36,170 bases of DNA from Phoronis australis (GCA_002633005.1 NMRA01000566.1:230944-267113); one strand, 5' to 3'. Positions 12,632 through 25,600 are shown, counted from the stretch's first letter. The notes: generated by a model not told the origin, from the letters alone. Numbers and translations: made by a program.

Positions 12632-13083
12632 TTGCCACCCGAGAAGTTTTCTTATAAAATCACCATCATACACTACACATTTCTCTTAGCATTATGTCTA
12701 CAAACAGTCGAACGCAGTTGCATTACTCCGTCCTCTCCCTCTGATCGCTTTCGAACCGCGTCGCATGCCTCTCTATTAGCTGGGCCACCGAACTGCTTCG
12801 AGGAAATTCATAAAATTTGGCAAAGTTCCAATAAAGGGACATTATCGGTGATACCGCAGAAACGTTTTTGTAGGGATTAATCTTTGGATGGAATAGACGT
12901 CTTTGATTTATTGGCTTTGACCAGAGCTATGAAATGGGCAAATTCCAGTGGTTTTTTGTTACAAGCCGTCAACGCTGGCGGCCACTATTCTTTGAAATCA
13001 AGGCTACTTTACCACTTACCAGGCTTAAAGAACTGCCATTCACCAATCACGAGTGGGTTGAGTGCGACTGATTTTCTGAGATG
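12632..13083 (+). other. Open frame interrupted by one stop, unrecognised
   Basis: About 150 codons in one frame with a single TAA at 12878-12880. The 5' part has a hydrophobic TIIHYTFLLALCLQ stretch followed by Cys-containing sequence; the 3' part reads WANSSGFLLQAVNAGGH. No family is recognised. It overlaps the inferred poly(A) region of the upstream gene and may be chance. Confidence 0.15.
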
Positions 13084-13466
13084 ACTCAGCTCGGAACCCC
13101 AAGCAACCCCGCAGTCTCGATCTAACGCTCTGCTAGGTACAGTTACATGTAAGTGGTCGAGACGGACGTATCTAAGTGTAAAAAAATAATCTTCGGTTTC
13201 TGTCATTTTCTTAAGATATTGGAAAGAGAATTTTGTATTCAAATAAAACTTTTATTAAATAATGGTAATTTAGATGAATACCAGGAGATACTGGTTAACC
13301 AAAATTTTTTCCGGACAACATCCTACTAAGAGTGAGTAGTGGGTAGGTATGTTGAGGGGGAGCGGGTGCGTGTGTTAAGAGTGAGAATGGTGTGCTTCTT
13401 GTCTTTCATGTCTTTGTATTAGTGTTCTTTATACCAATAAGAAATAAACAAATTTAAAAAACATAA

Positions 13467-14426
13467 AATACACACGTGACTGAAAATAATTTGTCATCAA
13501 AACGAAGGTGCGACAAGCATGCATGTACTTTCTGGGAGTCTTCAAATCCCTTCTTTCGGAAAATACAGTTCTTCAAACGTTACACGCTGCCAGCCCCTGA
13601 CAGAACAACGTCCAGTGATACTTTGTTACATAGTTTGGTAGGTCATTTGCCTCCCCAGCGTCTTCTTCACCGTGACTTTAACTTTCCTTCAGATAAATAC
13701 ATCTCTAGTAAGGCTCAGTTCATTTCGCATTGTTCAGTTTTGTTTGTTTTCGACAATGCATGAACAGTATTCCTCGCACAACAGAATCAGTACAAACTGC
13801 GTAATAAATTTCTGTGAACTGCGGTAAAACGGTAGCTGAATCTCAAAATATATCTACGTTTTAAACAGACTTCTGAATACGTCATGATTTTATTCTGATA
13901 TTGATACCGAACGCGCTGCAGAAACAGGAAATAAAGCAACATAATAGAATTTTAATGAGTGTAACCAAAATATTAAATTAATTCTTTAGGTAAAAATGCG
14001 TGAACAGCTTTTCATCACCAGGTGTTCCGGTCGTTGTAGTCTGTCAAAATTGTCTCGTTCCTGCTGCTTCAAGTTTCTTGCACTGCACTACATGTATGTG
14101 TGCGTACAGGGTGTTTCGAAACTCTGGGACACCCCATTCGCTATCATATCGGCAACTACCTGTATGCACGTCTGTCGTAGACCAAAGGAAACGGAAGTTT
14201 TTAATTGTAAGTTAATATTTAAAGGTTTTATGTTAATACTTAACCCAGAGTCTGAGAAACAGGATGACTGACCGCCAGTTGTGTACTGGATCATCCTATC
14301 ACTGTTACACATACATGTACATTCACAAGGGCAAAAGCATTCATTTAGTCCGAGTTGTGACACAATGTCACCAAGCCGAGAAGAAGAGTCTTTTTGTATT
14401 TAACATATAAGGCCTGGTACGTTTGT
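13467..14426. repeat. Interspersed 1-kb repeat, copy A
   Basis: From CACACGTGACTGAAAATAAT to TTAACATATAAGGCCTG this segment is collinear, in the same orientation, with 32461-33478. Well-conserved stretches include CCCTTCTTTCGGAAAAT, TGACAGAACAACGT, AGGTCATTTGCCTC and the CAGGGTGTTTC..AAACT segment. Several open frames inside differ between copies, so they are not conserved coding regions. It is probably a non-autonomous transposon, and it ends within about 12 bases of the small TIR element that starts at 14439. Confidence 0.7.
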
Positions 14427-14438
14427 CAATTGATCACA

Positions 14439-15157
14439 ATAGACCCTATTCACGCGGCGGCCATTAAGATCCAAAGCGAGGCTCACTGCGATAAACATTA
14501 AGCGAAAGTACACATTGCGTGAGTTAAATAGCCGATCTTTCGAGTCCAACCTGGATATTAAATTTTAATGATGTGTCGACAATTAACCACAGAGACGTAG
14601 AAAATTACATTAGAGAACAAGTTAAGGCGCCAAAGAGTTGTCTGACGAAAGGGTTTAATTTTTTTTCGGAAAACTAGGTTCGAAACATGAAAGTAAATAT
14701 GACAAAATTGCGGCGATCGTAGTGTTACGGATTAGGTATTATGCTGAATGCAGGGTTACGTCTTTTCTTGTAAATTGTTGATCAAAATACTTTCTACGCG
14801 GACCAGGTCATCTGCTCGTATTGTTGACGAGTTGAAGACATATTCGACAGTGGTGTCTGTCATGTGCAATTAGTCACATCTGGTTTAATTTGTTGATCAA
14901 GAATATTAACATCAAGCATAGCCTGATCCTATGCACTCACTGGGACTAACAGTTAATTTGTCATTGGTCNCGACCCAACGCTTCTGAATCTCAACGTCTT
15001 TAGAGATTGTGAAGCAGACAGTTGCGTGTCCGTATTTTTTCTAGCCGTTCGCGGAACAACTCGGTCTGAAACACAGAACTATGTCGATAAGCTAACAGAG
15101 CTATCGTAGCGAGCCTCGTTTAGGAATGCGCCTCCTGTCGGCGTGAATAGGGTCTAT
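14439..15157. mobile_element. Small non-autonomous TIR element (MITE-like)
   Basis: Left end ATAGACCCTATTCACGC and right end GCGTGAATAGGGTCTAT are exact complements of 17 bp, enclosing about 719 bp without recognisable coding potential. Outer TA dinucleotides could be a TA target duplication. One N lies inside at 14970. Confidence 0.6.
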
Positions 15158-15255
15158 GAGGCTATTCGGAGAATTCTCCTCGCGGTGTCGCTGCTGTATT
15201 AGTGGTGATTAAATTGCGCATGCGTGGCTGTCTGCATGTAAACAACTGGTAAAAG

Positions 15256-15490
15256 ATGCAATTTTTATCAAAATACGTCGTGGCGCTAAGCCTCATTACT
15301 GCTAATTTCTCTGGTGCAAGTCTTCGACAGGGGGCCACGAATTCCCAAAAGACCTAAGGTTACTATATTCGTGGACAATTGCGGTCAACAGGGTCAACTA
15401 ACTGACAAAAAGCGTGTGGATGCTGAAGCCCCGTGTGTGCTCTATGTCATGACTATGCAGTTCCATTCGGAGACTACACAACATTACTTG
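15256..15490 (+). pseudogene. Possible broken first exon of a secreted protein
   Basis: ATG at 15256 begins MQFLSKYVVALSL in one frame. The hydrophobic continuation SLLLISLVQVF and a longer open stretch (RPKVTIFVDNCGQQG ... HSETTQHYL) lie in the next frame, so a one-base indel near 15290 would give a signal peptide plus about 60 residues. The exon would end at a good GTAAGT donor (15491). The nearest acceptor (ttctgttacag, ending 16129) leads to an open stretch ending at 16249, but the phases do not fit without another change. The family is not recognised. Confidence 0.22.
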
Positions 15491-16254
15491 GTAAGTTTTT
15501 AGCAATCAGTTTCTATCAACATCGTTCGGTGATGTTATCCCCACCAGTTACCCCACTGAATAACAGTTTCATTGAGTGAAACTAAGTGTTTCTTTTTGGA
15601 AACTCACCCGATGCCGGGTAGGCTAGCAGCACATATGATATTGTCCTGGGTGGGAGTGCTCCCAAAATAAGAGGTGTATGGTACGTGATGCACAGAAGTC
15701 AAGAGTGACTTTTTCACAGCAGTTTCTCTTCAAAACTGTTTCCAATAAAATTCTCTAGATGAGTGAGTTTCCTTATTTTATTGTGGTCCCCACCCCCAGG
15801 ATTACCAGCTCAGTTATCGAATTAACATGAATAAGCCTTAATTCAGTAAATGTCGTAACATTGCATTGGAAAAAAATGACACCTAGAATGAATTTTACTT
15901 GTTGAGATCAGAAGCACATTTTAAGTGTCATAAAAAATACACATTGTTAAATTACTTTTAGTCTGTTTCACATATATTAATTCAGATATTAAATAAGACT
16001 TGGGTACAAAGGCTATTTGTTTTTACACATAAACATGAAGATGAAATGTCAAGTATGTTCTGCCTTACAAAAGTAGTTTTGTCTTGTCTTTTCTTTTACA
16101 ATTTGCTAATATTTCTATTCTGTTACAGGCAAGAAAGAACAACTGAAACCAACCACCTGACCATCTATTTCACCGTTGGACAAAGTGAAAAGCAATCCTT
16201 CAGCAATAACCTGATACAACTGAACGTAATTCAGAAATTCAGTACCTGATATAC

Positions 16255-17608
16255 CTGATTATGGACTCCCTCGCAATGTTGTTTGTTTCTGTGCTTTTTC
16301 AGTTTGCCATTTGTTTTTAAATACACTGATAATTGTTTATTCTCGAATCTTGTGCATAGCAGATTCTTATCCAGCTAGCTACAATTGAAAACATACAATA
16401 AGACAATCAATGCAGTCACTGAATGTCATTTCCCCCCATAATCTGTACCAAATTGAAAAGTTTTTACCAATAGTATAAAGCCTTTCTTTTGAAAGCAAAA
16501 TTTAATGTCACTCAGCTTTTGGCTTTCATTTCACTGGGTTCTAGTTTCAATGGCCTATAGAAGCGCTTGTAAAAAAGGTCCAGTTTCAACACGTGGCTTT
16601 CTTTCATGTAACCTTATTCAGCCTCAATAACATCCACAATTAGACCCTTGAAGGTAAACACAGCAGCATGTTTAGAGGGGGCGGGGCTAAGGCGGCCATG
16701 CCCCCACCCCCATAAAGTTGTCTCAAATTCCATTTGACAGTTCGAGAGTACCAATGTCTGACCGGCAAAATCTTGGCTAATACTCTGTCCTGCCCCCNNN
16801 NNCCCAACTCAAACTCCTGGACCTGCCCCTGATATCCTGAATGTCGTACCAATGTCTGTAAGAGCATACAAATTATTCTACAAACGTTCTCAGCTTCTGA
16901 TCGCCTCCAAATCCCGGCCAATAGAAATACACTACAGGGGACTAGGAATTCCACGGGTGCTTCACTTCAGCCGACCATATCAAACACAAAACTCAATTAA
17001 TGTACGAGTAATTGTTATTTCTTCTGACAGTCCTTCATGGACCGTAACCCCGCTTTTGTGTTTGGTGAAACATGTTTTTTGAAATGTGTCGAACAAAGAG
17101 AGGCTCACCAATGAACTATCGCATGTTCCACACTGACACTGACACCCTCGCGCACAAACCGTTAAAACATTTTTGTCCCACCCTTGTGACCAAACCTCTT
17201 CCACCCATTACATCATTTGGCTTTGCGTTTTAGTAATGTCGTGACACTTATAGCGATGAAACATCATATTTAATAGGACTTCAAGCCTTCGTTTGTCTAA
17301 CTGTTACTTTACGTTTAGTTGTAAGAGTCTTCTGTAGCTCTACATGTATGTGGATTTTTGTGACGTCATCTCTGGTAGACGCTCTGCGTCTACACTCAGT
17401 CTTCCTTGACAAACTCTTTACATAATTTTTACGAAATTCATGTGGTTGGCATTTTCTTCCATGGATATTAGGAGGCACTAAATATTTTTTTGTGTCGCGG
17501 TTCAGTTTGCCTGCCTCTTCTTCATATAAAGGCACTTGCTGGGTTTGTTGGGTATATCAGTGAAAGATTGTCAGTTGACCCGTGGACTCACTTTTTGCTC
17601 AGCTTTTC
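16255..17608. other. Non-coding stretch, no gene seen
   Basis: AT-rich DNA with a G/C-rich patch at 16675-16715 and five N at 16798-16802. Open frames here are short and lack splice or family support. Confidence 0.5.
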
Positions 17609-17612
17609 TTAA

Positions 17613-19212
17613 AGGAGAATGCCACCCGATTTAATTAGTCTTATTTACCTCTTCATCGGTCTATATTCACATCGCCTCTTATACGGTCGACCTCACCTTG
17701 CCGAGAGGTGTCGTGTTAACCTGTGAGGAAGGTGAGAAACGACGCAGCGACGTCAGTGGTTCGTCTGCAGAGTGAATTCCGCTATATTGCGGTGCATCGT
17801 TCCCCCTTGTCCGAACTATGAAGCTGCAAAGAAAGCGGGTATGTCGTTTTTTCGACTTCCTCGAGAGCCCGAAATGCCTAGGAAGTGGCTCGCGCTAGTG
17901 AAGAATGAAAGGTACGCGGTTAATAGTAAGTAGGAGACCCTGAAACATCTCCGTGTCTGCGTTGGCATTTTGTCGACAGTGATTTCCCTGACGAATTCCC
18001 GCTTACCGAACGACTATCCATACGTTCCGTTGCCTGTGCATGTTTATGGCGCCTCTCTAGTATTTGTTGATCAGTTTATTCCGGTTCGAATTGATAGCCT
18101 GTGAAACCTAACGTTATGACCCGGGAAGTCTTCGTCGGATGAGTTCTTGACTAACTAAGTCTGGATTGGCGCTGGGCGAGTTGCCATATAGACTCTTATT
18201 ATTCTTCATTCTGTTTCAAAATGAATTGTTCTCATCCTAACCAATGCTTATATCAAACTGAAGCAAACTCTGTCTCATTAGATACAATTTGTAATGATTT
18301 TGCAGTATTCGTGAGTGCAAATGTTGAGAACCCCGCAATGAATAAACTACTGCGTAATTGACAGGGCATCGAGGCTGTGTGAGCGCATGTGTTTGCTGAC
18401 AGAAAGCTGTTGTGAAACAATTACTCGATTTTATATGCTATGGTCACATGTTAGGGGAATTTTTATTTTCAAATACAAATACATAATTAAAATCATTGTT
18501 ATTGTACAACCTTTGCCCGGACAGTATGTGGAAGGGCAATCCGACTTCGCAGCGCCCGACGAGTAAGTAGATTTTCAGTTTCGTGGCTAATTCCCATATA
18601 TAATTACGTGTACATTATTTCTCTGACTCACTTTTACAGTCTTTTATTGACTGGAGGTTTAGTTTCCAGCTCAAGCTCGTTTTTGTTCGTGCCAGTCCCG
18701 GTGGCCGCGACGGGCCTTATCGGGTTCCGAGCCACTGGCCAGGATAAAAAGCGTTTTGTATGTTTATAACTCAGAATATCACAAGTCTAAACAACAGAGT
18801 TCTAGGTTCTCTTGTCTGTATTTCACGGAAGAATACTTCGAAATTATCTCCCAACAGACCCCTAACTCCTGCTACGGACCTTGGTAAATTGGCCTGCCGA
18901 ACTTTGTAGGCTACGGTGTATCCAAATACCAATAAATCCGTTTCAGCGAAATAAAACAACACGTTTTTATAAGAACTCGGAGTATTTTTAAGGGTTTTAC
19001 ATCGAAGTTTGATGATTTATTGGTGTTAAACCAGTAACTCGTGTTGTGAACTGCTGAACATACTGCGTGTGAAACGTATGACGTCATTGGATAATTTCAA
19101 CATCTCCGTCTGCCGTCAGGTGTCAGGTAATGCAACAGAACGTGTCGTTATCTAGTGGAACTACTCGATCTAAATTGATACAAAATAGATTGTTTTGGGG
19201 TGGCATTCTCCT
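17613..19212. mobile_element. TTAA-flanked Kolobok-like DNA transposon relic
   Basis: Exact 15-bp terminal inverted repeats AGGAGAATGCCACCC (17613-17627) and its complement (19198-19212) are each flanked by TTAA (17609-17612, 19213-19216). Total length is 1600 bp. TTAA target duplications plus an internal THAP domain fit the Kolobok superfamily; piggyBac also uses TTAA but lacks THAP. Only a THAP-type segment is recognisable, so this is an internally deleted, non-autonomous copy. It sits between the two ependymin-related genes, or inside an intron of the second if that gene's 5' exons lie upstream. Confidence 0.75.
17784..18020 (+). pseudogene. Broken THAP zinc-finger domain of a Kolobok-type transposon
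   Basis: The frame from 17793 reads CIVPPCPN, then AGMSFFRLP, then PRKWLALVKNE, which are the C-x4-C, FRLP and W landmarks of a THAP domain. A TAG at 17931-17933 interrupts the frame. It then continues LKHLRVC, and after a one-base frameshift near 17964 reads HFVDSDF, the C-x-x-H-F...DF end of THAP. There is no ATG; ATA at 17784 occupies the expected start. THAP domains bind DNA through C2CH zinc coordination. This copy cannot make the protein. Confidence 0.7.
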
Positions 19213-20032
19213 TTAAACCATCACTAATTGCAAACGGGAAGTTGAAATTTAGCAAGAAATTCATGTGCCAAACAGACTATTATGATTTCTGTAATCTGAA
19301 GAGTTTTGGCAGCTTGAATGAACTGTTTCTCAGTTCGTAGAAATCGCATGCAAATGATGGCTTTGTGGAGAAAACTGCTGATTCGGCGTATTTTGTTCGT
19401 TTTTTCGAATAGCAAGATATACTTCCTGTCATCGTGAAATGTTTTAAATTGACTTTGGAATCACTTTCAATATATTCTGTGCAAGATTTTTAGTCTTTGG
19501 CCCATTATACTCTTCAAATTTTCAAGTTTTGTACATCCAAAAACTGTTTGAGCTGACACCAAATCTGCAACAATTGTTGAGTGCCACCTTATTTAAAGTT
19601 CCTCTTAAACACTTACGTCTAGAATGTCTAATGATGTAACAGCTGTTTAGTATGCAATACGACCATGCATCCAGCTATTGGAGCATTGTGTGCTTGTTTC
19701 TAATGGATTGCCCCTTGATAGCGTTCAGACTATTATTCAAAAAGTTAAATTACCTGACTTCAGAAATAAACGATACTCTACGGATCATCTATCCACTCTC
19801 ATTGTTGTAGGCTATCTCGTTCTGTTGCATTAACAGATACAATTTTGGAAGTCCAATAGCAAAACACTCGTCCACGCCGCCTTTCTGGTTTCCACAAAAG
19901 CATACAGTACATGTACCACATCCTCAAGTGTTATAGTAGTCGCAGTGATGTGGTTTCGACAGGGTCAGCCATACATACAGTGTAGTATCTGGCTACTCAA
20001 GTTACGCATTTTGAAGGAACGTTTTAATTGTT

Positions 20033-20465
20033 TACTTGTTTCAGTGAAACTTATCTGAAATTGGAATTAAATGGTGTCCCAAGCAATGTGTTCTCTTGCC
20101 ATGTTTATCTATTTTTTAACAATGACAGGGTATTTTTCCAAAGGTGTCTCTCAGTAAGGAAATGTAGCCCAGGTCAGATTGAAAATACACGGCAACACGT
20201 GGACGTTCATGTTTTTACTGTTACTGAGTTTGTAGCTCGAATCTTGGGGTCATTAAGTGCGAACGTCGAATGGAAACTTACATGTATCTGCGTAAACCAT
20301 AATGGACTCGAGCATAGAATGATAGACACTCATCATGTTTTCGTATCATATTTATTTACAAAGCCAAATATCAAAAGTAATTTCAAGTTTCAGATTTCGA
20401 GCACACAGATTAGACCCAGGACATTAATGCCGATAAACGAGTTTCTCGTGAAACCCGTTTTGTGA
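20033..20465 (+). CDS. Unrecognised exon-like frame, possibly TGF-beta prodomain-like
   Basis: An acceptor-like tttacttgtttcag opens a frame of about 143 codons in phase 2. Features are ETYLKLELNGVPS, five Cys, VHVFTVTEFVARILG followed by WKLTCICVNHNG, and FVSYLFTKPN. The F-x-V-T-x-x-V...W/L...C-x-C pattern is reminiscent of the TGF-beta propeptide (F-D-V-T...W-L...). A GTAATT donor at about 20375 could end the exon there. No Cys-knot mature domain, furin site or signal peptide was found nearby, so the assignment is only a hypothesis. Confidence 0.28.
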
Positions 20466-22199
20466 CTATTAGGATTGACAGAGTTTCAAGGCTCGGGTAC
20501 AAACTGAAATGTAAGAACCATGTATCTGTGTGTGTATGCATTTTTGTTGCTTATATGATGGGATGTCTTCATAGCCGAACGGTAACTAAGGGCTCAATTG
20601 TCTAAATCCCCTTACAATACAAGCGAAGCGCGTGAACACGCCGGAGGGGTGTCCTTCAGGTCTACAAAACGATGCATTGGATTGCGCCTACGTCCACAAT
20701 GTGTACTGTTTCCGCTGCACCAACCAAGACTTCTCGCCCCTGCTACGGACTGCTATTCTAAATTCACATTCCTGTTAATGATTTTTACATGAAGTATCTA
20801 TTTTACTGTGAATCGCACAACAGCAACACGCGACAAGAAAAGCCAACTAACTCTGCTGGCATTACTTGGGCTGCGTTCCGTAGACCAAGGTTTTTGCAAA
20901 ACCTAAAATTAATCACATTGTCTGTGACTTGAATTGATGATAGAATTAAAATCGCTAGTGAATATTGTGATACTGGTTTTATGAAGGTAAAATATACGAT
21001 TCAATTTTTCTGCCAGTTAGACAAAGAAGGCGAACACCGGCTGCAATTGAGGAAAAATTGGGAAAAATCAAGATGTCACACAAGACACTTCTGATTTGTA
21101 AAGAAAATCAACAGGTCGCTACTGTGTTGTCACCCACGTAGTTCTGGCAGTCAGTATGTGGCAGCCTGTACTGGTTCACTGTTATGGCAAGGCAGTGGTT
21201 TTTGTATTCTTTCTCCTTCTTGTACATCTAGCCAGCTGCGCTGGCGATAGTTACGCTTGTAGAAGACGAAACAAAAACTTTGAATCGACGAAGCCCAAAA
21301 TTCCATAAAATCCGGTGTCTTCTGTCTTGGTTTGGACGTTTGTGGTATGCATGACCATATATGGTAATTTGAAAAGCTCGAACAGTATTGTGAATAGTTA
21401 CGTTTATTTTTTTGTCGTTCTTGTACTCTTTTTTGTTTCAAAAACACGAAGTTGTTAGGAATACATCGATTTAGTCTGTTTTTGTGATAGGAGCAAATGC
21501 AACCAACAAAGAGACAAACGCAAAAATACTATTAGGAAGCACAGTGGTAGACAAAACGTTTGTGCTTCTATTCGGATTCGTGTATGGGCCTATGCAGAGG
21601 ACATTATCTGTGCTAAAGGTAGGCGCATCCAACAATATATGAGTCACTTGGCTGAGAAGGGCCGCGAAATAACGAATTATATAGGATATACAGGTCTACG
21701 AGCAGTGATGTAGTGGTAAAATTAGAGGTAAGTAGGCGCCCAAAACCCACCTTATCACATTGAGCACTGAACGTAACTTACGGTGCGTAGGCGCTACGTT
21801 CGAATGCCAAAAGGTGGTTGGCTGCGCCTANCGACAGTACAAATTAACTCAAGCTCCAAGCGGTGCACTGCATGGAAGTGGTTTTTATTATAAGCTGGAC
21901 ATTAGTGAGCATAAATTACAAGTACATGTACGAAGCTCCCTGCAGAGTCTACATGTATGCATGCGGCGTACATTTGATTTGCTTAAAAATAACTAATGTA
22001 GTTTTCCCAAATAGGCAGCTGCAACAGAAGGTAGAAATATTTCATAAGGCACCGTTTTGCTCCATCACTTTGAAGTCCGCATCTTTCCTGCAGGCTTTAC
22101 ACCTGGCCTCTGAAAGGCTAACCCCAAGATCTTACGTCCCGTGTTGTTATTTAAAATTATCTCAATAATAGAGCCAGAGAATCAAAACCCTCAGGCTGA

Positions 22200-25100
22200 G
22201 TATGACTGTAGATTAAATATTCATTCTATGGTATGAATATGAATGGAAGTTATAGGCTACACTGCAAATTGTACAATAAAATAGATAAACAATTGCGTGT
22301 GCAGGAATGAACTAGTTCTGTTGCAGCTGATTAACTGTAATTAACGTAGGACTATGGTTAACAGATTGTTGAAATGTGCGTCATCAGTTGACAGCAAAAT
22401 GGCACACAAGATCAGTGCGACTGATTGCAGCAGCTCACTGTAGGAAGACTCTCTGGAATGGACTCATCTGAAATTTCTCGGTGCATTGGATCTCTGCGTT
22501 TTTCGACTTTAGCCTTGTCGAAATCATCCGGTAACAGTTGCCTACAAATGTGTTGCACAGTCGTCCCAGATACATGTAGCATAAGACAGTCATAAGAATT
22601 AGAAAACGTCATCTGCTAGCAGAATAAGACTGACACCCACGGTTGAGACAATGGTTGTCGATTTTTAATCATAAAAGGCATACAATAAGAACGTGTTTGA
22701 ATCCAAAACATTGGTCACAGATTTTTTCAGAATGCTTCCAGTGGCCTGGAAAAGATCATCAAATTTCAGAGGATTGAAGTAGCAATTTCTGATAGAACCT
22801 ATGGAATCACAAATATCTACATGATCCTTCTCAGAATTGGCTGAAATTTTACCAGTGGATTCATATCCACCTCAAACGACAACAACCGCCGTAATACATG
22901 TACATTCATTGACCAATCGGTCTATTTTTATACCCTCATGACTATTTTTATTTGAAACGAATGCAAACATTCCACCCCAAAATGACCTCTTTTGGTAACA
23001 TGTAGATTTGACTCTGATATTCCACCCTGTAGGTGTGTATAATGTGCATCCTAAGTCCAAAAATATAATTTTCAACGAAATGAAATTGCCCCCTTCGTGA
23101 GGGCACTCGTTTCGTCGTATCATTTAGTTTAACTCAAATTAAGCTATTAGGAAGGATATAGCAAGCTATAACAAAATGACTCTTGAAATTAGTTGACAAT
23201 GAATACACGTTACCACAATGACACAACAAAGGTCAAAAGTCTGGTCTTTTTGATTTCATTCCTGAAACTCAACTGAAAATGTGCTTTTTGTATTTCAAGT
23301 GTCAAGTACCGCTTGTAATTGCTCAGTTATATGAACTACAAACAATGACTGAAAGGATTTAATTGGCAGTAGATGCATTATTTGGCGAGAATTATCTTGT
23401 TTACAGTTTCTTCGCTCTCCGATTGGTTGGTTGCATCAGCGTTGTCATCAGACACATAGTGTAGAGGGTAATTTCAGGAAGTGATTTCCATGGGAGTATG
23501 GATGCTGCAGTGTGCAATTTTAAACGGTATTTTCCACGAAAATGCTTACATGATGAGGTCCTTATTAAAATGGGAAGCTGCTTAAGAAGCGCAGCAGAGC
23601 ATGTACGATCTACGCGTTAAGTTAGTGAGCCAGTTTTTAAATAGAACCCTCCCTAGCCAGAGTGAGATTGTTTGTTATATTGCTCCATGCACGGAAGCAC
23701 AATTTATATCGTTCAATTGCTAAAACGTTTTCTCGCTGAACTTAGTAACTACAAAACTCACAAATAAGAGACGTCGGTTTCATAACCCATACCCAAGTCC
23801 GTTGAAAGGTAAAAGTTAAATGTTTTCTAGTTACACCCTACACTCTGATATTAGGGGCTGATCTGAGTAACACTGAGTTTGTTATTTTGTAATTTGTTGA
23901 AGGGCCAGAAAACGCCCTGACGTAACTTCCACAATCATCACCTCTGTCACTCTTCGCCTTACTGCCCCATCATTACCAATTTGGAGTGTTGTCACCAGAC
24001 TACATAGAAAAATCACTACAGTTAACAGAATTAAGGGAGCGGCTCGCCCAACGCCAAATACATTCGAATCCACTTAACGTATACAGATCGTGATGTTTGC
24101 ACTGCATCTTTTTTGTAAAATATGCTTTGTGATCACAGCATCTGAGTAGCTAAATAGTGCAAGGTGAACTCAGTAAAAGTACAAAAAGCACTCCATTACG
24201 GCGTTGTCCCGTTGCTCCTACCTTGTTTGATTCTATAGCCCAACAAGTTGGGAAGATGACCCCGGTAGCCAATATCTTACACGACTGATTAACTCCAGTC
24301 TGGCACTTAGCGTTGGGGAGCCAGCTCTCTTTTGTTCGATAATTGCTCTAATCTCCAAAAAGATCCTATCTAGCGTGACTGGGCAGTGCTGTTAAAAATA
24401 AAAGTTTAGCCATAACATATCTGAACATACATGTACATGTAAACCATTAGCATTTCTAAATACTTCGTCAAATGCTGATCATGTTTAGATTTGAATCGCC
24501 AAAATCGCCCAACTACAACCGAAGTTACGACAATCCATTCTTTCCGAACGTACAAATTTGCTTTGGGCTTGACTGTGATCACACCTGCTCTGTAACAAGC
24601 CTGGTAGATAATTGGCTTGCCTGCTGTCATACCAGACAAAAGACTGTGCTTGGCAGTTAACAAAGAAGCTAGATGATATCACACGCTCACAACCCTCTAC
24701 GCATGGAAAAGGAGAGAACGACGTCATGCAGCGAGGAAAACACCAATCTTTATGTATGTACTAAGCAAGCCCAATACTATCGAAATCACACTGGTTTCAT
24801 ATTCACACATGCCATATCCTTTGCTTGAATTCCCATTGAAAATGTCCAAAATCAGCCCGTTGAAAATTCGCAAAATTCTCAGTTTTATTTAAATGAAAAT
24901 GTCTATGTTAAATATCAAACATGTTTCTCAGTCTTAAGGTCAGACACATTCGCAGAAAAAAATCATACTCACTCCTAATTTTCAAGATGTCTCAACAGTG
25001 TTTCAAAGTTTACAACTTTTTCACTGAAATACAGCCATTTTTGCAAGATCAGTATGTAAACGAAAACGAGGCTTGGGTCAGAAAAATCCAAGGTGGTTTG

Positions 25101-25600
25101 GTGCATAAGTCGGCGTAGTCCAAGCCCTCATAAAGTTTCAGACAGGTCTGTGACGTGGATGTAGAGCCACCTGTTGGTGCTCTTGGTACTTAAGTGAAAT
25201 GTAGCTTTGAATTCCGAAAATGTGTATATTTCAATATACAAGTTTTGTTTTTAGTAAAATGATGTCACATTGAAAGGGTATCTTGTGGAATTATGTTTAA
25301 TAAAACTACATGTAGCCAGCTTTAAAATTAATCTTGAATAGTTTTCAACATGAAGCATGAACAGAAGTGTAATCACAATAGCGGACTTTTCATACTGGCG
25401 TTCTCTGCAGTAATGAGCACGAGAACACGACTTTCGCGTGATCCAGACTCAGATTCGCTGGACAGAAATTCACAATTACATAGTGGTTCATTAATTTAAA
25501 GACACTGGAATAAATCTTATTGTAAGAATATCTCATCATTTGATTAGATTGAGTTCACTTATTTATTTTAGCTTGCTGACTATGGCTATGCAGCACAGAT
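22200..25600. other. Long non-coding stretch, presumed intron of second EPDR gene
   Basis: AT-rich DNA between EPDR-like blocks at 21618 and 25613. Short minus-strand frames occur at 22412-22612, 22872-23123 and 23882-24073; the last starts with a signal-like MDSNVFGVGRAAPLILLTVV and reaches a GTAAGG donor-like site. None has a partner exon or recognised family. The exon expected to carry the Cys-x-Pro part of EPDR was not found here. Confidence 0.4.

Noticed and set aside
22412-22612. Minus-strand frame with charged C-terminal part and an acceptor-like start
   Set aside because: No partner exons or family recognised; too short to support a gene.
22872-23123. Minus-strand frame ending in NECTCI followed by Val residues, first taken as a second copy of the Cys-rich terminal exon
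   Set aside because: The apparent Cys-x-Cys ending is created by a TGTACATGTA word, and the rest does not align with 26955-27126.
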